DNA of 64,000 bases, taken from Leptothermofonsia sichuanensis E412. Lineage in GTDB: Bacteria > Cyanobacteriota > Cyanobacteriia > Leptolyngbyales > Leptolyngbyaceae. The position numbers and the translations under genes are program-made. Under the pieces are notes generated by a model, which made no database searches, was not told the origin of the DNA, and was given only the letters and a program-made list of their open reading frames with translations. The DNA lies in NCBI RefSeq assembly GCF_019891175.1, contig NZ_CP072600.1:5332001-5396000 (forward strand), written 5' to 3'. Below, piece by piece: positions 34,604-44,115 of the stretch (position 1 is its first letter; each line of letters begins with the position of its first letter).

Positions 34604-37366
34604 ATGACCTTATCTGACATCCCTGCCGATCCCAACGCAAGCCAGTCCCTGGCAGCTCAGTTGGCGATCGCTGAACACCTGGCATCCAGTCATGACAATG
34701 GCTCTGTTCTTCTAAATAGATGGCAGCCGTCACAGTCCAGCCCTGGCATCGACCCGGCTCTGGATCCCCTGAAAACCGCAAGGGGAGTTTACATTACCGT
34801 CCACGGTCATTTCTACCAGCCACCTCGAGAGAACCCCTACCTGGATGCCATTGAACGTCAGCCCAGTGCGGCTCCCTTCCATGACTGGAACGAGCGAATT
34901 CATTACGAATGCTACCGTCCGAATGCCTTTGCCCGGATTCTGGACGACCGGGGACAGGTGATGGGGATCATCAATAATTACGAGTTTCTCAGCTTTAACA
35001 TTGGTCCCACCCTGATGAACTGGATGGAGCGCTATGACATTGAAACTTACCAGCGCATCCTGGAAGCAGACCGCAAAAGCTGTGAGCGATTAAATGGGCA
35101 TGGCAATGCGATCGCCCAGGTCTACAACCACATCATCATGCCCCTGGCCAATGAACGGGACAAACGGACTCAGATCCGCTGGGGCAAAGAAGATTTTCGT
35201 TCCCGGTTTGGGCGCGAACCAGAAGGGATGTGGCTGGCAGAAACAGCCGTGGATTACCCCACCCTGGAGGCACTCGTCACTGAAGGGATCAAATTCATCA
35301 TTCTGGCGCCTTCCCAGGCTCAGCGCTGTCGCCCTTTACCAACCGCTGACCATCCCCAGCCAGAATGGATTGAAGTGGGAGGTAGCCAGATTGATCCCAC
35401 CCGCCCCTATCGCTGCTATTTGAAGGGAACAGAAACAGAAGGCAACCAACCCGGATCCCACTCCCCATCTCCTTACATCGACATCTTCTTTTACGACGGT
35501 CCCATCTCCCGCGACATGGGATTTGATGACAATGCCCTCAGCAGTTCCTACCAGTTTGCAAGTCGTCTGGGTCAGGCAGTCCGGGGTGATCATCGTCCAG
35601 CCCAACTGATTGCAGTCGCAACGGATGGCGAAACCTTTGGACACCACAAGGGGGGCACAGAGAAATGCCTGGCCTACAGCTTTGTCTGCGAGTTTCCTGC
35701 CCGGGGCTGGACTGTGACCAACTTTGCCCACTACCTGTCCCTCAGTCCACCGGAGTGGGAAGTAGAACTCAAACCTGTAACTGCCTGGAGTTGTGCCCAC
35801 GGTGTTGACCGCTGGCAGGATGACTGTGGCTGTGGTGGTGGCGGTGAGTGGCACCAGCAGTGGCGGCGTCCCCTGCGAGATGCCCTGGACTGGCTGCGGG
35901 ATCAATTGATCAGGGTCTATGAAGAGGCTGGTAGGAAGGTGTTTTGTGATCCCTGGCTGGCACGGGATGAGTATATCCAGGTGATTCGCGATCGCACCCC
36001 CAGGAACATTCGAGCCTTCCTCAGCCGCCACCAGGGGCATCCACTCAATGCTGCCGAGCAAACCGATGCCCTGCGTTTGCTGGAAATGCAGCGCCATGCA
36101 CTGCTGATGTATACCAGTTGTGGCTGGTTTTTTGAAGAAATCTCCCGTCCAGAGGGAACCCAGATCCTGCGCTATGCTGCCAGAGCATTGGAACTTGCTG
36201 GAGATGTGACTGGCATCCAGCTTGAAAAAGCGTTTATTAAGCGTCTGGCAAATGCTCCCAGTAATGTGGAGTGCTTCAAACAGGGGGCCGAAATCTATCG
36301 TCAACTTGTGAAGTCAGCCCAGATCAGCCTGGAGCAGGTCGCTGCCCACTATGCCATCAGTTCCCTGTTCACCAATTTTGCCAAGGAACAATCGGTTTAT
36401 TGCTATACCGCCCATCAGGTAGATTATCAACTTCAGCGCATGGGCGCATTGACCCTGGCAGTCGGACAACTCCAACTGACATCGGAGATTACGCGAGAAA
36501 CGGCCAATCTCATCTTTGCGGTGTTGCACCTGGGCGGCTGGGACTTTCACTGCTGCATTCAACCTTTCTCTGGACGCCGGGACTACAGCTCACTGAAAGA
36601 CCGGCTGTTTGAGCCATTGCAGCGAGCCAGTGCTGCCCAGACGATCCTGGCCATGAGCCAGATGTTTGGCAATCAGTCATACAGTCTGCAAAGCCTGTTT
36701 GCAGAGGAACGTCACCGCATCATGCAATTACTGACCCAGGAAACGCTTACCCGCCTGGATCAGCTTTACACCCAGGTCTATCGGGACAACTACGGAGTAT
36801 TGATGGCATTTCATCGGGATGACCTGCCCGTGCCGCAGGAGCTTCAGGTGGCGGCTGAGGTCGCCCTCAGCCAGCGGGTGCTGCTGTCTATCCGTGCCCT
36901 GGAACAGGAGAGTAGCGATTTATCCGCGGAGACCACCTCAATCGGGCTGAATCACCTGGTAGAACTGGAAGCGATCGCAACCGAAGCGGCTCACATGCGC
37001 TGCCAGATTAACCTGCCTGAAGCCAGACAAATCCTGGAACGACTGATTGTGCGATCGCTCTGGAATCTTCTGCACAAAGTTGATCTAGCCACCTGTGACG
37101 CTCAAATACAACGTCTGGAGCGGCTGATTGACCTGGGTTCAGACCTGAAACTGGGGCTATCCCTGGCTCAGGCACAGGAACTTTATTTCGATTGCCTGAA
37201 TCGCTGGATTATCCCTGAGTGCCACCATCAGATGGCATTGATTGAAGCCAGCGGAACCCAGCCAGCAAAACCCTCCCCTACTCTGCTTCAGCTCCGCTCC
37301 TTGCTCCACCTGGGACAAAAACTGGCCGTGGATGTGGACAATCTGTTAGCCCAGTTGAGCAGCTAG
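34604..37366 (+). CDS. GH57/DUF3536 family glycoside hydrolase-like protein
   Basis: A 920-residue protein. The GH57-type N-terminal domain shows VYITVHGHFYQPPRENPYLD, GIINNYEFLSFNIGPTLMNW, GMWLAETAVDYPTLEALVTE (the expected nucleophile region) and FFYDGPISRDMGF. The following DUF3536 domain has DGETFGHHKGGTEKCLAYSF and SCAHGVDRWQDDCGCGGGGE, a Cys/His-rich stretch typical of this group. Helical C-terminal half. These proteins are thought to act on alpha-glucans (4-alpha-glucanotransferase or amylopullulanase-like), but activity is unproven for the DUF3536 type. It fits with glgA in glycogen metabolism. The ATG at 34604 is preferred over a GTG at 34574, although no ribosome binding site is clear for either. 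Confidence 0.88.
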   Translation: MTLSDIPADPNASQSLAAQLAIAEHLASSHDNGSVLLNRWQPSQSSPGIDPALDPLKTARGVYITVHGHFYQPPRENPYLDAIERQPSAAPFHDWNERIHYECYRPNAFARILDDRGQVMGIINNYEFLSFNIGPTLMNWMERYDIETYQRILEADRKSCERLNGHGNAIAQVYNHIIMPLANERDKRTQIRWGKEDFRSRFGREPEGMWLAETAVDYPTLEALVTEGIKFIILAPSQAQRCRPLPTADHPQPEWIEVGGSQIDPTRPYRCYLKGTETEGNQPGSHSPSPYIDIFFYDGPISRDMGFDDNALSSSYQFASRLGQAVRGDHRPAQLIAVATDGETFGHHKGGTEKCLAYSFVCEFPARGWTVTNFAHYLSLSPPEWEVELKPVTAWSCAHGVDRWQDDCGCGGGGEWHQQWRRPLRDALDWLRDQLIRVYEEAGRKVFCDPWLARDEYIQVIRDRTPRNIRAFLSRHQGHPLNAAEQTDALRLLEMQRHALLMYTSCGWFFEEISRPEGTQILRYAARALELAGDVTGIQLEKAFIKRLANAPSNVECFKQGAEIYRQLVKSAQISLEQVAAHYAISSLFTNFAKEQSVYCYTAHQVDYQLQRMGALTLAVGQLQLTSEITRETANLIFAVLHLGGWDFHCCIQPFSGRRDYSSLKDRLFEPLQRASAAQTILAMSQMFGNQSYSLQSLFAEERHRIMQLLTQETLTRLDQLYTQVYRDNYGVLMAFHRDDLPVPQELQVAAEVALSQRVLLSIRALEQESSDLSAETTSIGLNHLVELEAIATEAAHMRCQINLPEARQILERLIVRSLWNLLHKVDLATCDAQIQRLERLIDLGSDLKLGLSLAQAQELYFDCLNRWIIPECHHQMALIEASGTQPAKPSPTLLQLRSLLHLGQKLAVDVDNLLAQLSS

Positions 37367-37429
37367 TGGTCTGCGGCAGACGCTCAGGCAGTCCCTCGGA
37401 AGCAAAATACCCAGGCAGGATGGCCAGAG

Positions 37430-37532
37430 TCTGCCAGAGGCACAGGGAACACAGAGCCATTCCTCTGTGGCCTCTGTGTCTCCATGGTTAAGTCCTGAGT
37501 CTTTTGGTTTATTTAGTCCAGGTTCCTTAGCT
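37430..37532 (+). repeat. A-family repeat with conserved tail
   Basis: CAGAGGCACAGGGAACACAG and CTGTGGCCTCTGTGTCTCC form the stem, followed by the tail CCTGAGTCTTTTGGTTTATT. An in-frame GTG inside this repeat would lengthen the RNase III protein, but the added peptide would be repeat-encoded. Confidence 0.7.
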
Positions 37533-37565
37533 GTGCTGGCGGAATTTGCTGATACACTGACAGGA

Positions 37566-38276
37566 ATGGCTCTTTCCTATCCCCATCGGCAAAAACAGCT
37601 CCAGCATCTGATTCAAAAGCTTGGATTGCCAGCAGACACTGCTATTCAATGGCATCTGCTGAATCTGGCGCTCACCCATCCGACGGTTTCGACTGCTGAG
37701 AATTATGAGCAGTTAGAATTTGTAGGCGATGCGGTCGTCCGGTTGGCGGCGGCTGAGTTTTTATATGAAACCTATCCGCATTTGCCCGTAGGCGAATATG
37801 CCGCCATCCGCTCGGTGCTGGTCAGCGATCGCATTCTGGCCAGCATTGCCACCAGTTACAGTCTAGAACGATATCTGCTCATTGCTGACAGTGCTTTGAA
37901 AGACCCGTTGGGGCATGAGTCTCGCATGGCACAGGCTTTCGAGGCGGTTCTGGCAGCTCTTTATTTAACTACACGCACGCTGGAACTGGTGCGCCCCTGG
38001 CTGGATGATCATTTCAACCGGTTGGTTGATGAAATTCTTCAGGATCCTGCCCGCAAAAACTACAAAGCCGCTCTACAAGAATGGAGTCAGGCTCACTATA
38101 AAACCCTGCCAGAGTATAAAGTCAGGGAGGCGGTTGCACGGCACGGGGCTGAAGACCGTTTTACCGCAGAAGTCTGGTTGCAGGGGCAATGCCTGGGACA
38201 GGGCAGTGGACGTTCAATCAAGGCGGCAGAACAGGCGGCTGCCCAGGTGGCATTTATTGCTATCCGCGATCGCTGA
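37566..38276 (+). CDS. rnc: Ribonuclease III
   Basis: Endonuclease for double-stranded RNA, acting in rRNA and mRNA processing. The catalytic domain has NYEQLEFVGDAVVRLAAAEF, with the two Glu and the Asp of the signature in place. The second metal-binding segment reads RMAQAFEAVLAALYL, where the family normally has Asp (ILAD-x-FEA) and here a Gln is seen. The following Glu is kept. The C-terminal double-stranded RNA-binding domain runs from NYKAALQEWSQAHYKTLPEY to SIKAAEQAAAQVAF. The start at 37566 gives a normal N-terminus (MALSYPHRQKQLQHLIQKL). Upstream in-frame codons lie in A-family repeat DNA. Confidence 0.88.
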   Translation: MALSYPHRQKQLQHLIQKLGLPADTAIQWHLLNLALTHPTVSTAENYEQLEFVGDAVVRLAAAEFLYETYPHLPVGEYAAIRSVLVSDRILASIATSYSLERYLLIADSALKDPLGHESRMAQAFEAVLAALYLTTRTLELVRPWLDDHFNRLVDEILQDPARKNYKAALQEWSQAHYKTLPEYKVREAVARHGAEDRFTAEVWLQGQCLGQGSGRSIKAAEQAAAQVAFIAIRDR

Positions 38277-38352
38277 GTAGCCTTCAACGCAGCCCTACAG
38301 TGATTGTCCATTGACTTTGCCGTACCCGGTCCCCAATACCCGATACCTCAAA

Positions 38353-38434
38353 TTGGGTATTACTGAATCTGGGGATGAAAAAGGTGCTGAATGCTTGAAA
38401 CTTCCTTTCAATTCATCCCACTTTTCAGCAACGT
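38353..38434. repeat. G-family repeat, degenerate or chimeric copy
   Basis: ATTACTGAATCTGGGGATGAA (complement-type right end) runs into GGTGCTGAATGCTTGAAAC. The copy closes with CACTTTTCAGCAACG. It appears to be two overlapping G-family remnants in the 305-base gap after rnc, which otherwise shows a GCTGCAAAACCTGAATT direct repeat. Confidence 0.45.
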
Positions 38435-38581
38435 CTCAAATTGTAGTTGCCCCTCTGAAAATTGCTGCAAAACCTGAATTGCTGCAAAACCTGAATTCTG
38501 CCCCATTTCTACCCCATTTCTACATAGAGTCTACTAAAGTAAAAGAATGTAACTAATTCTCAGGCAGGGGTTTCGACATTC

Positions 38582-39772
38582 ATGCGCGTAATTTTGATGA
38601 CGGGAAAGGGAGGTGTTGGAAAAACCTCTGTTGCTGCCGCCACCGGACTGCGTTGTGCTGAACTGGGTTATAAAACCCTTGTCCTGAGCACTGACCCTGC
38701 CCATTCCCTGGCAGATAGTTTTGACATGGAACTGGGGCATGACCCCAGACCTGTTCGCCCCAATTTATGGGGAGCCGAGCTTGATGCGCTGATGGAACTG
38801 GAAGGCAACTGGGGTGCTGTTAAGCGCTATATTACCCAGGTGTTACAGGCCCGTGGTTTAGAAGGAGTCCAGGCAGAAGAACTGGCAATCCTGCCCGGTA
38901 TGGATGAGATCTTTGGTCTGGTTCGCATGAAACGCCATTATGATGAAGGCGAATACGACGTGTTGATTATTGACTCTGCCCCCACCGGCACTGCCCTGCG
39001 CCTGTTGAGTATCCCAGAGGTGGGAGGATGGTATATGCGCCGCTTCTACAAGCCGTTTCAGGGAATTTCCGTTGCTTTGCGCCCCCTGGTAGAGCCAATC
39101 TTTAAACCAATTGCCGGTTTCTCCTTGCCGGATAAAGAGGTGATGGATGCTCCCTACGAGTTTTATGAGCAGATTGAAGCCCTGGAAAAGGTTCTGACTG
39201 ATCCCACTCAGACCTCTGTGCGGTTGGTCATGAACCCAGAAAAAATGGTGATTAAAGAGTCCCTGCGTGCCCACGCCTATCTGAGTCTGTACAATGTGGG
39301 TACCGACCTGGTAATTGCGAACCGAATTCTGCCTAACAGCGTGACGGACCCCTTCTTTCAACGCTGGAAGGAATCGCAACAGCAGCACAAGCAGGAAATC
39401 TACGACAACTTCTCGCCGTTGCCGATTAAAGAAGTGCCTCTGTACTCAGAGGAGATGTGTGGGCTGGATGCCCTGGATCGCCTCAAGGAAACCCTCTATG
39501 GCAACAGTGAAGATCCATCCCAGGTTTACTATAAAGAGACGACTCTGCGGGTGATTCAAGAACAACAGTACTACAGCTTGGAACTGTATCTGCCTGGAAT
39601 TGCCAAGAACCAGATCGAGTTGAGCAAGACTGGGGATGAACTTAATATTCGCATTGGTAATCACCGGCGCAACCTGGTGCTTCCTCAGGCATTAGCGGCC
39701 CTCCAGCCCTCTGGAGCAAAAATGGAGGAAGACTACCTCAAAATTCGCTTTGCTAATGGTGCGAGTGTATAG
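38582..39772 (+). CDS. GET3/ArsA-type ATPase with HSP20-like C-terminal domain
   Basis: A 396-residue ATPase of the TRC40/GET3/ArsA group. It has the deviant P-loop [20 protein letters not shown], switch [16 protein letters not shown] and [20 protein letters not shown]. The C-terminal 80 residues ([20 protein letters not shown], then [10 protein letters not shown]) resemble an alpha-crystallin/HSP20-type beta sandwich, a fusion known in cyanobacterial and plastid homologues. GET3 proteins insert tail-anchored membrane proteins; ArsA powers arsenite export. No ars genes are nearby, so a targeting or chaperone role is the likelier reading. The leader has GCAGGGG before the ATG. Confidence 0.9.
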   Translation: MRVILMTGKGGVGKTSVAAATGLRCAELGYKTLVLSTDPAHSLADSFDMELGHDPRPVRPNLWGAELDALMELEGNWGAVKRYITQVLQARGLEGVQAEELAILPGMDEIFGLVRMKRHYDEGEYDVLIIDSAPTGTALRLLSIPEVGGWYMRRFYKPFQGISVALRPLVEPIFKPIAGFSLPDKEVMDAPYEFYEQIEALEKVLTDPTQTSVRLVMNPEKMVIKESLRAHAYLSLYNVGTDLVIANRILPNSVTDPFFQRWKESQQQHKQEIYDNFSPLPIKEVPLYSEEMCGLDALDRLKETLYGNSEDPSQVYYKETTLRVIQEQQYYSLELYLPGIAKNQIELSKTGDELNIRIGNHRRNLVLPQALAALQPSGAKMEEDYLKIRFANGASV

Positions 39773-39805
39773 AAATCTGCTGTCTTCAATTCCTCAGGTT
39801 CGAAG

Positions 39806-39862
39806 GTTGTATAACCTGAGATTTCACCACAGAGGCACGGAGAACACAGAGCCATTCCCCTG
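39806..39862 (+). repeat. A-family repeat, left half
   Basis: ATAACCTGAGATTTCACCAC followed by AGAGGCACGGAGAACACAGA and GCCATTCCCCTG. The second arm is missing. Confidence 0.6.
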
Positions 39863-39927
39863 CTCCCTGCTGTAATTCACGAGTTTCAGTCGATTTTCAG
39901 AAAAGAGTTTACTCGTTAAAATCGCAC

Positions 39928-40305
39928 CTATCGTCCAAAGTGCTGTTTGAGGACATCCAGCCGGGAACAGTGCCAGTGGTCAACGTGAGAGACGATTTTG
40001 TCTGCGGCATTGAGGGTCAGTTCACTCCAACCGCTAATGGAGATGGGTGGTTTCCAGGGCAGGGGGGTATTCCAGCTTAGGGTCCAGTCGGTGCGGATGG
40101 TGCGATCGCTCTGCTGAATATTGTGCAGATCCATTTTGCAATTGAGGAAGTATTTCTGGATGAAACCGATCATTTTTTGGTAACGATGAATTCCCCGGAA
40201 TTCAGTCATCGGGTCTTTGAAATAAACATCGTCAGCGTAGACGCTGTAGGTCTGGTTGAGAGGGAAGCGCTGGTAGTCTTCTTTTAGAATCTCCAGGATG
40301 TTCAT
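39928..40305 (-). CDS. DUF2358 family protein
   Basis: A 125-residue protein with the cone-like SnoaL/NTF2 pattern of the DUF2358 family found in cyanobacteria and plastids. The blocks ILKEDYQRFPLNQTYSVYAD, DVYFKDPMTEFRGIHRYQ, WTLSWNTPLPWKPPISISGW and KIVSHVDHWHCSRLDVLKQH are typical. I know no established function; ligand binding in a central cavity is plausible from the fold. It converges on the GET3-like gene and is preceded by a palindrome at 40378. Confidence 0.8.
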   Translation of the reverse strand: MNILEILKEDYQRFPLNQTYSVYADDVYFKDPMTEFRGIHRYQKMIGFIQKYFLNCKMDLHNIQQSDRTIRTDWTLSWNTPLPWKPPISISGWSELTLNAADKIVSHVDHWHCSRLDVLKQHFGR

Positions 40306-40377
40306 GGGGGAAGAGAGGAGAGAGAAGAGAGAAGAAAGAGCAGTTGTTAGTTGTTACAGGATGAGGGGTAAGCCCTC

Positions 40378-40411
40378 AGACCTCGGAGGTTTTGGAAAAC
40401 CTCCGAGGTCT
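40378..40411. repeat. Perfect 16-bp-arm palindrome
   Basis: AGACCTCGGAGGTTTT and AAAACCTCCGAGGTCT are separated by GG. It sits 3' of the helicase gene (minus strand) and 5' of the DUF2358 gene. There is no T-run on either side, so it is more likely a dispersed palindrome than an intrinsic terminator. Confidence 0.65.
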
Positions 40412-40514
40412 AAAACAGGCCTATCAGAAAATTAGTTACCAAAAAATCAGGGTGAGAACAACCTACCCTAATCTTATTTACTGACCAGTAGTGTGGAGCG
40501 GAATTGACCAGCCC

Positions 40515-41933
40515 TTACCGATCGCGGGTAGGGGAAACTCGTCCTTTAGATTCGGCAGGTTTCACCCGCTTGATTGGTTTGGGTTTGGGAGCATCCACGG
40601 GCGGTGCATCCTCAATCGGGTCATGGTTAGAGCGCATCCAGGCAGGACGGGTCTGGTCATAGGCCATTTGTAATGCGGCGGCTGCGATCGCGTGTGGCTC
40701 ATACTCTTCTGACAACTGTGCCACAATGGGCAGGAAAGACGCCATCCGTTCGCCGGTCAATGCTTCCCTCACCTGAGTTTGTAGCTTCTCTAGCTGGCGG
40801 GCTTCAATTTGAGCACGGGTCGGAATCGAAGCAATTTCCAGGCGCTGACGGACATGGTACTCAATATCCCGCAGTTTGCGCCGATCCAGAGGATGAATGA
40901 TCGAAATGGCTGTTCCTTCCTTCCCGGCCCGGCCCGTCCGTCCAATCCGGTGAACGTAGTTTTCCACACTGTCGGGCAGATCATAGTTGATCACATGGGT
41001 CAGGTCATCCACATGGATTCCACGAGCGGCAATATCCGTTGCCACCACCCAACGGACCTGGCGCTGGCGGAACCGCAGCAACAACCGTTCCCGCTGAGTT
41101 TGACTCAGATCCCCGTGGTACTCATCCACGCTATGTCCGGCGGCTTGAAGCTGGCTGGTCAGTTCCGCTGCCGCTTTGCGGGTACGGACAAAGATCAGCG
41201 CTGACTCCGGATCTTCCAGTTCCAGAATAGGCAACAGAGCACGGGATTTGGTCCAACCACGGGGCACCATGTAGGCTACCTGGTTAATCCGGGTGGGAGC
41301 CGCTTTTGGTTGTTCAATGGTGATGGTAATGGGCGATCGCAAAAACTTGGTCACCAGCTTGCGAATCGACGGATCCATCGTGGCAGAGAAGAAAGCCGTC
41401 TGCCGCTCAATTGGCACCTGGTTCAGAATCTTCTCCACGTCCTGGATAAAGCCCATATTGAGCATCTCATCGGCTTCATCCAACACCAGCCAGTTGAGGT
41501 TGTTCAACTTCAGGTCACCGCGACCGAGTAAATCAAGAACTCGACCGGGTGTGCCAACAACAATCTGGGCACCCCGTTGGAGGCGGGATACCTGGGTTTC
41601 AATCGCCTGTCCTCCATAGATCGTGACGACACGCAGCCGCCGATCATCCACAAAGGTGCGAATTGCCTGACAGACCTGGAGTGCTAGTTCACGGGTGGGG
41701 GTCAAAATCAATGCCTGGACAACCGGCATTTTGACATCAATCCGCTCCAGAATGGGGAGCGAGAAAGCAGCGGTTTTGCCGGTTCCCGTCTGTGCCTGAC
41801 CCACCACATCTCGTCCAGAGAGCAGATGGGGGATCGCCTGGGATTGGATCTCAGTCGGATTGGTGAAGCCAATGGATTCCAGGTGACGAGCACGGTGTTC
41901 GGAAATTCCGAGGCTATGAAACGAAAGGGTCAT
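40515..41933 (-). CDS. DEAD-box RNA helicase
   Basis: A 472-residue ATP-dependent RNA helicase. The motifs appear in order: the Q motif around GFTNPTEIQSQAIP, AQTGTGKTAAF (I), PTRELALQV (Ia), TPGRVLDLL (Ib), LVLDEADEMLNMGF (II), FFSATM (III), ALIFVRTRKAA (IV), ATDIAARGIHVDDLTHVIN (V) and YVHRIGRTGRAG (VI). The C-terminal tail is Lys/Arg-Pro-rich (APKPKPIKRVKPAESKGR). Size and motifs fit DeaD/CrhR-type helicases, which act in ribosome assembly and cold or redox response; which orthologue this is cannot be settled from sequence alone. AGGAG lies 6 bases before the ATG. Confidence 0.93.
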   Translation of the reverse strand: MTLSFHSLGISEHRARHLESIGFTNPTEIQSQAIPHLLSGRDVVGQAQTGTGKTAAFSLPILERIDVKMPVVQALILTPTRELALQVCQAIRTFVDDRRLRVVTIYGGQAIETQVSRLQRGAQIVVGTPGRVLDLLGRGDLKLNNLNWLVLDEADEMLNMGFIQDVEKILNQVPIERQTAFFSATMDPSIRKLVTKFLRSPITITIEQPKAAPTRINQVAYMVPRGWTKSRALLPILELEDPESALIFVRTRKAAAELTSQLQAAGHSVDEYHGDLSQTQRERLLLRFRQRQVRWVVATDIAARGIHVDDLTHVINYDLPDSVENYVHRIGRTGRAGKEGTAISIIHPLDRRKLRDIEYHVRQRLEIASIPTRAQIEARQLEKLQTQVREALTGERMASFLPIVAQLSEEYEPHAIAAAALQMAYDQTRPAWMRSNHDPIEDAPPVDAPKPKPIKRVKPAESKGRVSPTRDR

Positions 41934-41962
41934 TGAATCTCCTGTTTAGGTCGATTTAGTAC

Positions 41963-41982
41963 AAAAAAGCCAGAGGCTTTTG
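41963..41982 (-). terminator. Intrinsic terminator after rimO
   Basis: On the minus strand, AAAAGCC, the loop TCT and GGCTTTTTT form a GC-containing stem followed by a T-run, about 45 bases beyond the rimO stop and before the helicase start. This is the clearest intrinsic terminator in the window. Confidence 0.7.
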
Positions 41983-42025
41983 AAAAGCTTGAGCAGCAAT
42001 CATCATCAAGCCATTACTTGAAACG

Positions 42026-43381
42026 TTATGGAACGCTGAGTGAGGGGGTGTGGAGCAAATCAGACGCCGGGGCCACATGACCATACAGGTCATACACATC
42101 GGCATGGTCAATCACCACCGGAACCATCGATCCCAGACGGGCATCTCCCTGAACGTAGACCAGTCCATCCACTTCAGGTGAGAAGCGAGCAGAGCGCCCT
42201 ACCAGTTCGCCGGTTTCCGGGTTTTCTTGTTCAATCAAAACATTCACAACTTTGCCAATTTCAGCCTGATTTTTCTTGAGGGAAATGGGTTGTTGTCTGG
42301 TCATCAGCGCGTCACGCCGCTCATCCATGAGGGATTGGGGCAGTTGATCCGGCAGGTTGTAAGCAGGAGTTCCTTCCTCCGGCGAAAAGGTGAAAACGCC
42401 GACATGGTCAAATTCGTGACGCTCAACAAAGTGCAGCAGGTGTTCAAAGTGTTCATCAGTTTCACCGGGGAAGCCCACGATGAAGGTTGTCCGCATCACA
42501 GCATGGGGAATGGATGCCTTAATCCGTTCGATGATGCCATCGTTGACATGCCCCTGCCAGGGACGATTCATTGCCCGCAATACTTCCGGGTGGGAGTGCT
42601 GCAAGGGCAAATCGAGATAGGGAAGCGCATTGGGGGTTTCACGGATTGCCTCAATCACCCTGGGGGTTAGCCCCGTGGGATAGGCATAGTGCATTCGAAT
42701 CCAGGGAATATCGACCGTTCCCAAAGCTCGCAGTAATTCTGCCAGTCTGGGTTCCCCGTAAAGATCCAGGCCATAGTTGGTGGTAATCTGGGAAATCAAA
42801 ATGAGTTCCTGCACACCCTCAGATGCCAGGCGCTCTGCCTCTGCCACGATGGACTCGATTGGGCGCGATCGTTGGCTCCCCCGCAGGTGAGGAATGATGC
42901 AAAAGGCACACCGATAATCACACCCTTCTGCAATCCGCAGATAGGCAACTCCTTCTGTCGTGGTTCGATAGCGGGGAGTCGTCTCATCCGCAATGTAAGT
43001 CGGCTCCTGGGATACTTCCTTCACCCGTTCGCCCGCTTCTGCCCGCTGAATCACATCCACAATCTTGTGATAGTCCCCAGTCCCCACCAACGCCACAGCC
43101 TCCGGTAGCGCCTCTAAGAGTTGCTCCTGAAAGTGCTGCGCCATGCAACCAGTAATCACAATTTTTTTACGGGCTTCTGCAAGCTCAACCAGCGTGCGTA
43201 CCGATTCCTCACGGGCAGCCTGGATAAAACTGCAAGTGTTCACAATCACATAGTCGGCGAATTCTTCATCAGAATCAACCGGAAAGCCCGCCTGAACCAG
43301 GAGACCAAGCATATGCTCAGTGTCTACCCGGTTCTTTTCGCAGCCTAAATGCGTGACAGCAATCGTCGGCTTATTGCCCAT
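42026..43381 (-). CDS. rimO: Ribosomal protein S12 methylthiotransferase RimO
   Basis: Radical-SAM enzyme that adds a methylthio group to Asp88 of ribosomal protein S12. The N-terminal UPF0004 domain holds the first cluster Cys residues ([33 protein letters not shown]). The radical SAM site is [20 protein letters not shown] (CxxxCxxC). A C-terminal TRAM domain follows (from around [20 protein letters not shown]). The 451-residue length and the [11 protein letters not shown] and [19 protein letters not shown] blocks favour RimO over MiaB. Terminated by the hairpin at 41963. Confidence 0.95.
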   Translation of the reverse strand: MGNKPTIAVTHLGCEKNRVDTEHMLGLLVQAGFPVDSDEEFADYVIVNTCSFIQAAREESVRTLVELAEARKKIVITGCMAQHFQEQLLEALPEAVALVGTGDYHKIVDVIQRAEAGERVKEVSQEPTYIADETTPRYRTTTEGVAYLRIAEGCDYRCAFCIIPHLRGSQRSRPIESIVAEAERLASEGVQELILISQITTNYGLDLYGEPRLAELLRALGTVDIPWIRMHYAYPTGLTPRVIEAIRETPNALPYLDLPLQHSHPEVLRAMNRPWQGHVNDGIIERIKASIPHAVMRTTFIVGFPGETDEHFEHLLHFVERHEFDHVGVFTFSPEEGTPAYNLPDQLPQSLMDERRDALMTRQQPISLKKNQAEIGKVVNVLIEQENPETGELVGRSARFSPEVDGLVYVQGDARLGSMVPVVIDHADVYDLYGHVAPASDLLHTPSLSVP

Positions 43382-44115
43382 GAAGTCCAGTCTACAGTAA
43401 GAAGAAAGTAACCAATCGTTAAGCTGTAGCGATCGCTCATGCGATGGATTGACTCCTCGCTGTAAAACCTCATAGCTGAATGCTCAGTGGCTACCGCTGA
43501 TTGCAATCGCTCAAACAACATTTGTAATCTATCCTAACGCAAAAACCAAAATATTACGATATTTTACAAAGACAATGACTTCCCGGTTGATGGGCACTGG
43601 ATCCCTGCTATGAGCAACGGACATAGATAGCGCCAACCAAAATACAACATGGCTACCCGAAATTCTTCTCTCGAGACACCGGGGATCACCAGAAATGACT
43701 GTTCATCAAGAGAGCATATTTCGGCATGAAAAAATGTAACTTTCATCACAGTTCCCTATAAAACTCGTTACCCTGGGATCAGTAAGGGACTTGAGAATGG
43801 GCAGATAGATAACGCCTGCCAGTCCGGGTATTTACGCAAGTCTCTTCAGGTTTATAGAGCAAATCAATACCAGAACCAGAGATGGTTTGAGTGTGAACCG
43901 TAAGCAACTGTTTGTAAATGAATATAAACGCCACGATTAGCGAATATAAACGCCACGATTAGCAAGGAATTCAGGGCGTGAACACATGACCTGTGCTTGC
44001 ATCCTTTGAGCTGCAAGCACCTGGATGGATTTAACACTGGTTTACAAACAGTTTCTAATTTCGATTGAGGCAATTCATGGGGGTTGCGCAGAAAACACGC
44101 AGTGGGAGGATGTTA
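43382..44115. other. 730-base intergenic region with a 22-bp tandem repeat
   Basis: No secure gene. A 22-bp unit (GAATATAAACGCCACGATTAGC) is present twice in tandem at 43920-43963. A minus-strand frame at 43564-43749, ATG after GTG, with GGGA about 7 bases upstream, would encode 60 residues (KVTFFHAEICSLDEQSFLVI ...). It is possible but unrecognised. A HIP1-like site CAGCGATCGCTC lies after rimO. Confidence 0.45.

Noticed and set aside
35336-36304. Long minus-strand open frame (322 residues) inside the GH57/DUF3536 gene
   Set aside because: It is antisense to a clearly conserved coding region, and its composition is that of a shadow frame.
37467-37565. Longer N-terminus for RNase III from a GTG at 37467
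   Set aside because: The extra 33 residues are encoded by the A-family repeat and tail and do not resemble RNase III N-termini.
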